6,968 nt of DNA from positions 1-6,968 of the forward strand of contig CALMWI010000004.1 of the NCBI GenBank assembly GCA_937873545.1, read 5' to 3'. The notes below the pieces were generated by a model. The model searched no databases, was not told the origin of the DNA, and worked only from the letters and a program-made list of their open reading frames with translations. Shown piece after piece: positions 5,884 to 6,968 of this stretch. How positions within the stretch are numbered: position 1 is the stretch's first letter; each line of letters starts with the position of its first letter. Source of the stretch: an uncultured bacterium (GTDB lineage: Bacteria; UBA4055). The position numbers and the translations under genes were made by a program.

Positions 5884-6050
5884 ATGCCTCATGTAATTTC
5901 TGACAAATGCGTTGCCTGCGGAGCCTGCAAACCCGAATGTCCGGTTGACTGTATAACCGAAGGCGACATCTATAGATCGACCCGAGTGCCTGCATTGACT
6001 GCGGGGCCTGTGCTGCTGTATGTCCTTCTGACGCTATCAGCCAGGAATAA
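5884..6050 (+). pseudogene. 2[4Fe-4S] ferredoxin, disrupted by an apparent single-base deletion
   Basis: The first 30 codons encode MPHVISDKCVACGACKPECP and onward to GDIY, the N-terminal half of a clostridial-type ferredoxin, with cluster cysteines C9, C12, C15 and C19. After TAT 5971-5973 the frame is lost. Two bases later, from ATC 5976, another frame reads IDPSACIDCGACAAVCPSD and then AISQE, stopping at TAA 6048-6050. This is the missing half with the second CxxCxxCxxxCP cluster. Adding one base at 5974-5975 (for example making the codon AAG, Lys) restores a 55-residue protein, the usual size. Without it, translation runs to 6114 through the terminator and makes an unrelated hydrophobic tail. 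An extra cysteine at residue 23 (CPVDC, usually CPVDA) is visible. The start is clear: AAGGAG at 5872-5877, 6 nt before the ATG. Ferredoxins carry low-potential electrons in anaerobes. A sequencing or assembly error is as likely as a real mutation. Confidence 0.85.
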
Positions 6051-6068
6051 GTTCATATTTCCGAATTT

Positions 6069-6094
6069 AAAGCCGTTTTTTAACGGCTTTTTTT
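6069..6094 (+). terminator. rho-independent terminator after the ferredoxin gene
   Basis: AAAGCCGTT (6069-6077) and AACGGCTTT (6082-6090) are perfect complements around a TTTT loop, followed by further T residues to 6094. It begins 18 nt after the TAA at 6050, supporting that TAA as the intended end of the ferredoxin, since the shifted frame reads through the hairpin. Confidence 0.92.
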
Positions 6095-6119
6095 ATTGTA
6101 AAATATTTTATTAAAAGAG

Positions 6120-6148
6120 TTGACAATAAGATTTTTAGGTATTATTTT
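6120..6148 (+). promoter_or_regulatory. candidate promoter for the C25 protein gene
   Basis: A perfect TTGACA at 6120-6125 and TATTTT at 6143-6148 are separated by the optimal 17 nt. They lie just after the ferredoxin terminator and about 85 nt before the next ATG, implying an untranslated leader of about 75 nt. I see no clear structure or riboswitch in that leader. Confidence 0.5.
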
Positions 6149-6231
6149 GAATCAAGTCTTAAACTTTACAGCCGATGTGCTTATTAAAAGCATTGAAATA
6201 CTTGAAAATATAAAAAATCTGAGGAGGATTC

Positions 6232-6968
6232 ATGAAGAAACTCGTTGTGTTGTTACTGACGGCAGCTGTTTCGCTTTTTGCCGCGAACAAAGCGGTTTTT
6301 GACAATTCAAAGGTAACCGGGTATAACATATCCGGAGAGACCGAGAATTATCTGGAGCTGGGATTTAACATAAGGGACATCAACTATGCTGATGTCACAA
6401 CAGAACAGGGCGTGTTCACCTCTGTTACCATCGACAATGGTACTTTAACGGGAGATTTGGGCTCACCGGCGATGCCTGCTTACAACAAAATGATAGCAAT
6501 GCCTTTCGGAGCAGAGCCACAGGTAGAAGTTGTCAGCTACGAGTCAAAAGTCTATAAGCTGTCAGATCTTGGAATTACAAACAGGATCATTCCTTTACAG
6601 CCGAGTTATTCAAAAAGCTCAAAACCTGAAGACAGGCTGTTTGTTTATAATGAGAGCGCTTATAAGTCATCAAAATTCAATGAATCATCCATCGCATCGG
6701 TATCAAAAAGCGGTACGATGAGAGGGATAGGGGTCGGAGTAATATCAGTTGAACCGATAAAATATAATCCATTAACTGGTGAGATAACAGTTTACAACAA
6801 TGTAAAAGTCAAAGTGAATTTTATCGGAGCAGATCCTAGAGCTGCCGAGATCGCAAAAGCAGAATATTCACCTTTCTTCGAAAGCGCTTATGCTCAGATG
6901 ATCAACTACAAACCGCTTGACACTAAAGCTGATATCACCACATATCCTATTACATATCTGATCTTAGC
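6232..6968 (+). CDS. gingipain-type (peptidase C25) pre-proprotein, N-terminal part
   Basis: The gene runs off the right edge; 245 residues are visible. Residues 1-18 (MKKLVVLLLTAAVSLFAA) are a classical Sec signal peptide, with cleavage likely at or just before N19. The rest resembles the propeptide of C25 cysteine peptidases. GSPAMPAYNKMIAMPFGA (77-94) fits the G-x-P-x-x-P pattern with a following P-x-G-A. RGIGVGVISVEPIKYNPLTG (164-183) fits the conserved strand leading to P-x-x-Y-N-P-x-T-G, followed by EITVYNNVKVKVNF (184-197). The visible end, YPITYLIL, matches the first strand of the catalytic domain, so the His and Cys of the active site lie beyond the window. Family members are secreted endopeptidases, often with a C-terminal sorting domain for type IX secretion, or catalytically dead surface relatives; neither can be judged here. 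The ATG at 6232 follows AGGAGG at 6222-6227, and a terminator and promoter separate it from the ferredoxin. Confidence 0.85.
   Translation, partial: MKKLVVLLLTAAVSLFAANKAVFDNSKVTGYNISGETENYLELGFNIRDINYADVTTEQGVFTSVTIDNGTLTGDLGSPAMPAYNKMIAMPFGAEPQVEVVSYESKVYKLSDLGITNRIIPLQPSYSKSSKPEDRLFVYNESAYKSSKFNESSIASVSKSGTMRGIGVGVISVEPIKYNPLTGEITVYNNVKVKVNFIGADPRAAEIAKAEYSPFFESAYAQMINYKPLDTKADITTYPITYLIL

Noticed and set aside
5970..5980. Programmed ribosomal frameshift in the ferredoxin gene
   Set aside because: There is no slippery heptamer at the junction. A -1 shift would meet an in-frame TAG at 5973-5975, and a +2 shift would be needed otherwise. A simple one-base deletion or sequencing error explains it better.
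6120..6302. Possible 60-residue gene starting with TTG at 6120
   Set aside because: The start coincides with the TTGACA promoter box, there is no ribosome binding site, and it overlaps the signal-peptide region of the C25 gene in another frame.

Overview
The window looks like a chromosomal segment from an AT-rich, probably anaerobic bacterium. A Gram-negative lineage of the FCB type (Bacteroidota relatives or a candidate phylum such as Delongbacteria or Cloacimonadota) fits best. The basis is the mix of genes: a secreted gingipain-type C25 pre-proprotein, a large soluble-adenylate-cyclase-like protein fused to an NTPase and TPR repeats, a stand-alone rubrerythrin-type diiron protein and a 2[4Fe-4S] ferredoxin. 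The phylum is an inference from gene content; no rRNA or tRNA gene is present. All genes read normally with the standard bacterial code, mostly with AGGAGG-like ribosome binding sites.

Layout. (1) 2-746, plus strand: the last 38 codons of a probable aroB overlap by 14 nt with aroD (type I 3-dehydroquinate dehydratase), two consecutive shikimate-pathway steps. (2) 743-1174, minus strand: dut (dUTPase) converges on aroD, and the two stop codons share 4 nt. (3) 1175-1304: the divergent dut/radC control region, holding copy 1 of a 24-nt intergenic repeat. (4) 1305-1991: radC. (5) 2081-2536: a rubrerythrin-type diiron protein. (6) 2564-2592: copy 2 of the repeat, here a perfect 12-bp inverted repeat. 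(7) 2633-2878: an unrecognised 81-residue protein with six cysteines. (8) 2962-5760: a 932-residue protein with two cyclase-like domains, a P-loop NTPase and TPR-like helices, in which several cyclase catalytic positions are changed. (9) 5884-6050: a ferredoxin gene broken by an apparent single-base deletion, followed by a strong terminator at 6069-6094. (10) 6232 to the end: the signal peptide and propeptide of a C25 (gingipain-like) protein, cut just as the peptidase domain would begin.

The genes do not form one pathway. The aro pair is one translationally linked unit and dut and radC are divergent housekeeping genes. The rubrerythrin-like protein, Cys-rich small protein and ferredoxin suggest redox and iron handling in an oxygen-sensitive cell. 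The points most worth a second look are the near-identical 24-nt repeat in two intergenic regions, the degenerate cyclase/NTPase/TPR protein, the frameshifted ferredoxin, the small Cys-rich protein and the reduced active-site loop in AroD. I see no CRISPR array, insertion sequence, tRNA or phage gene, and no complete defence system.
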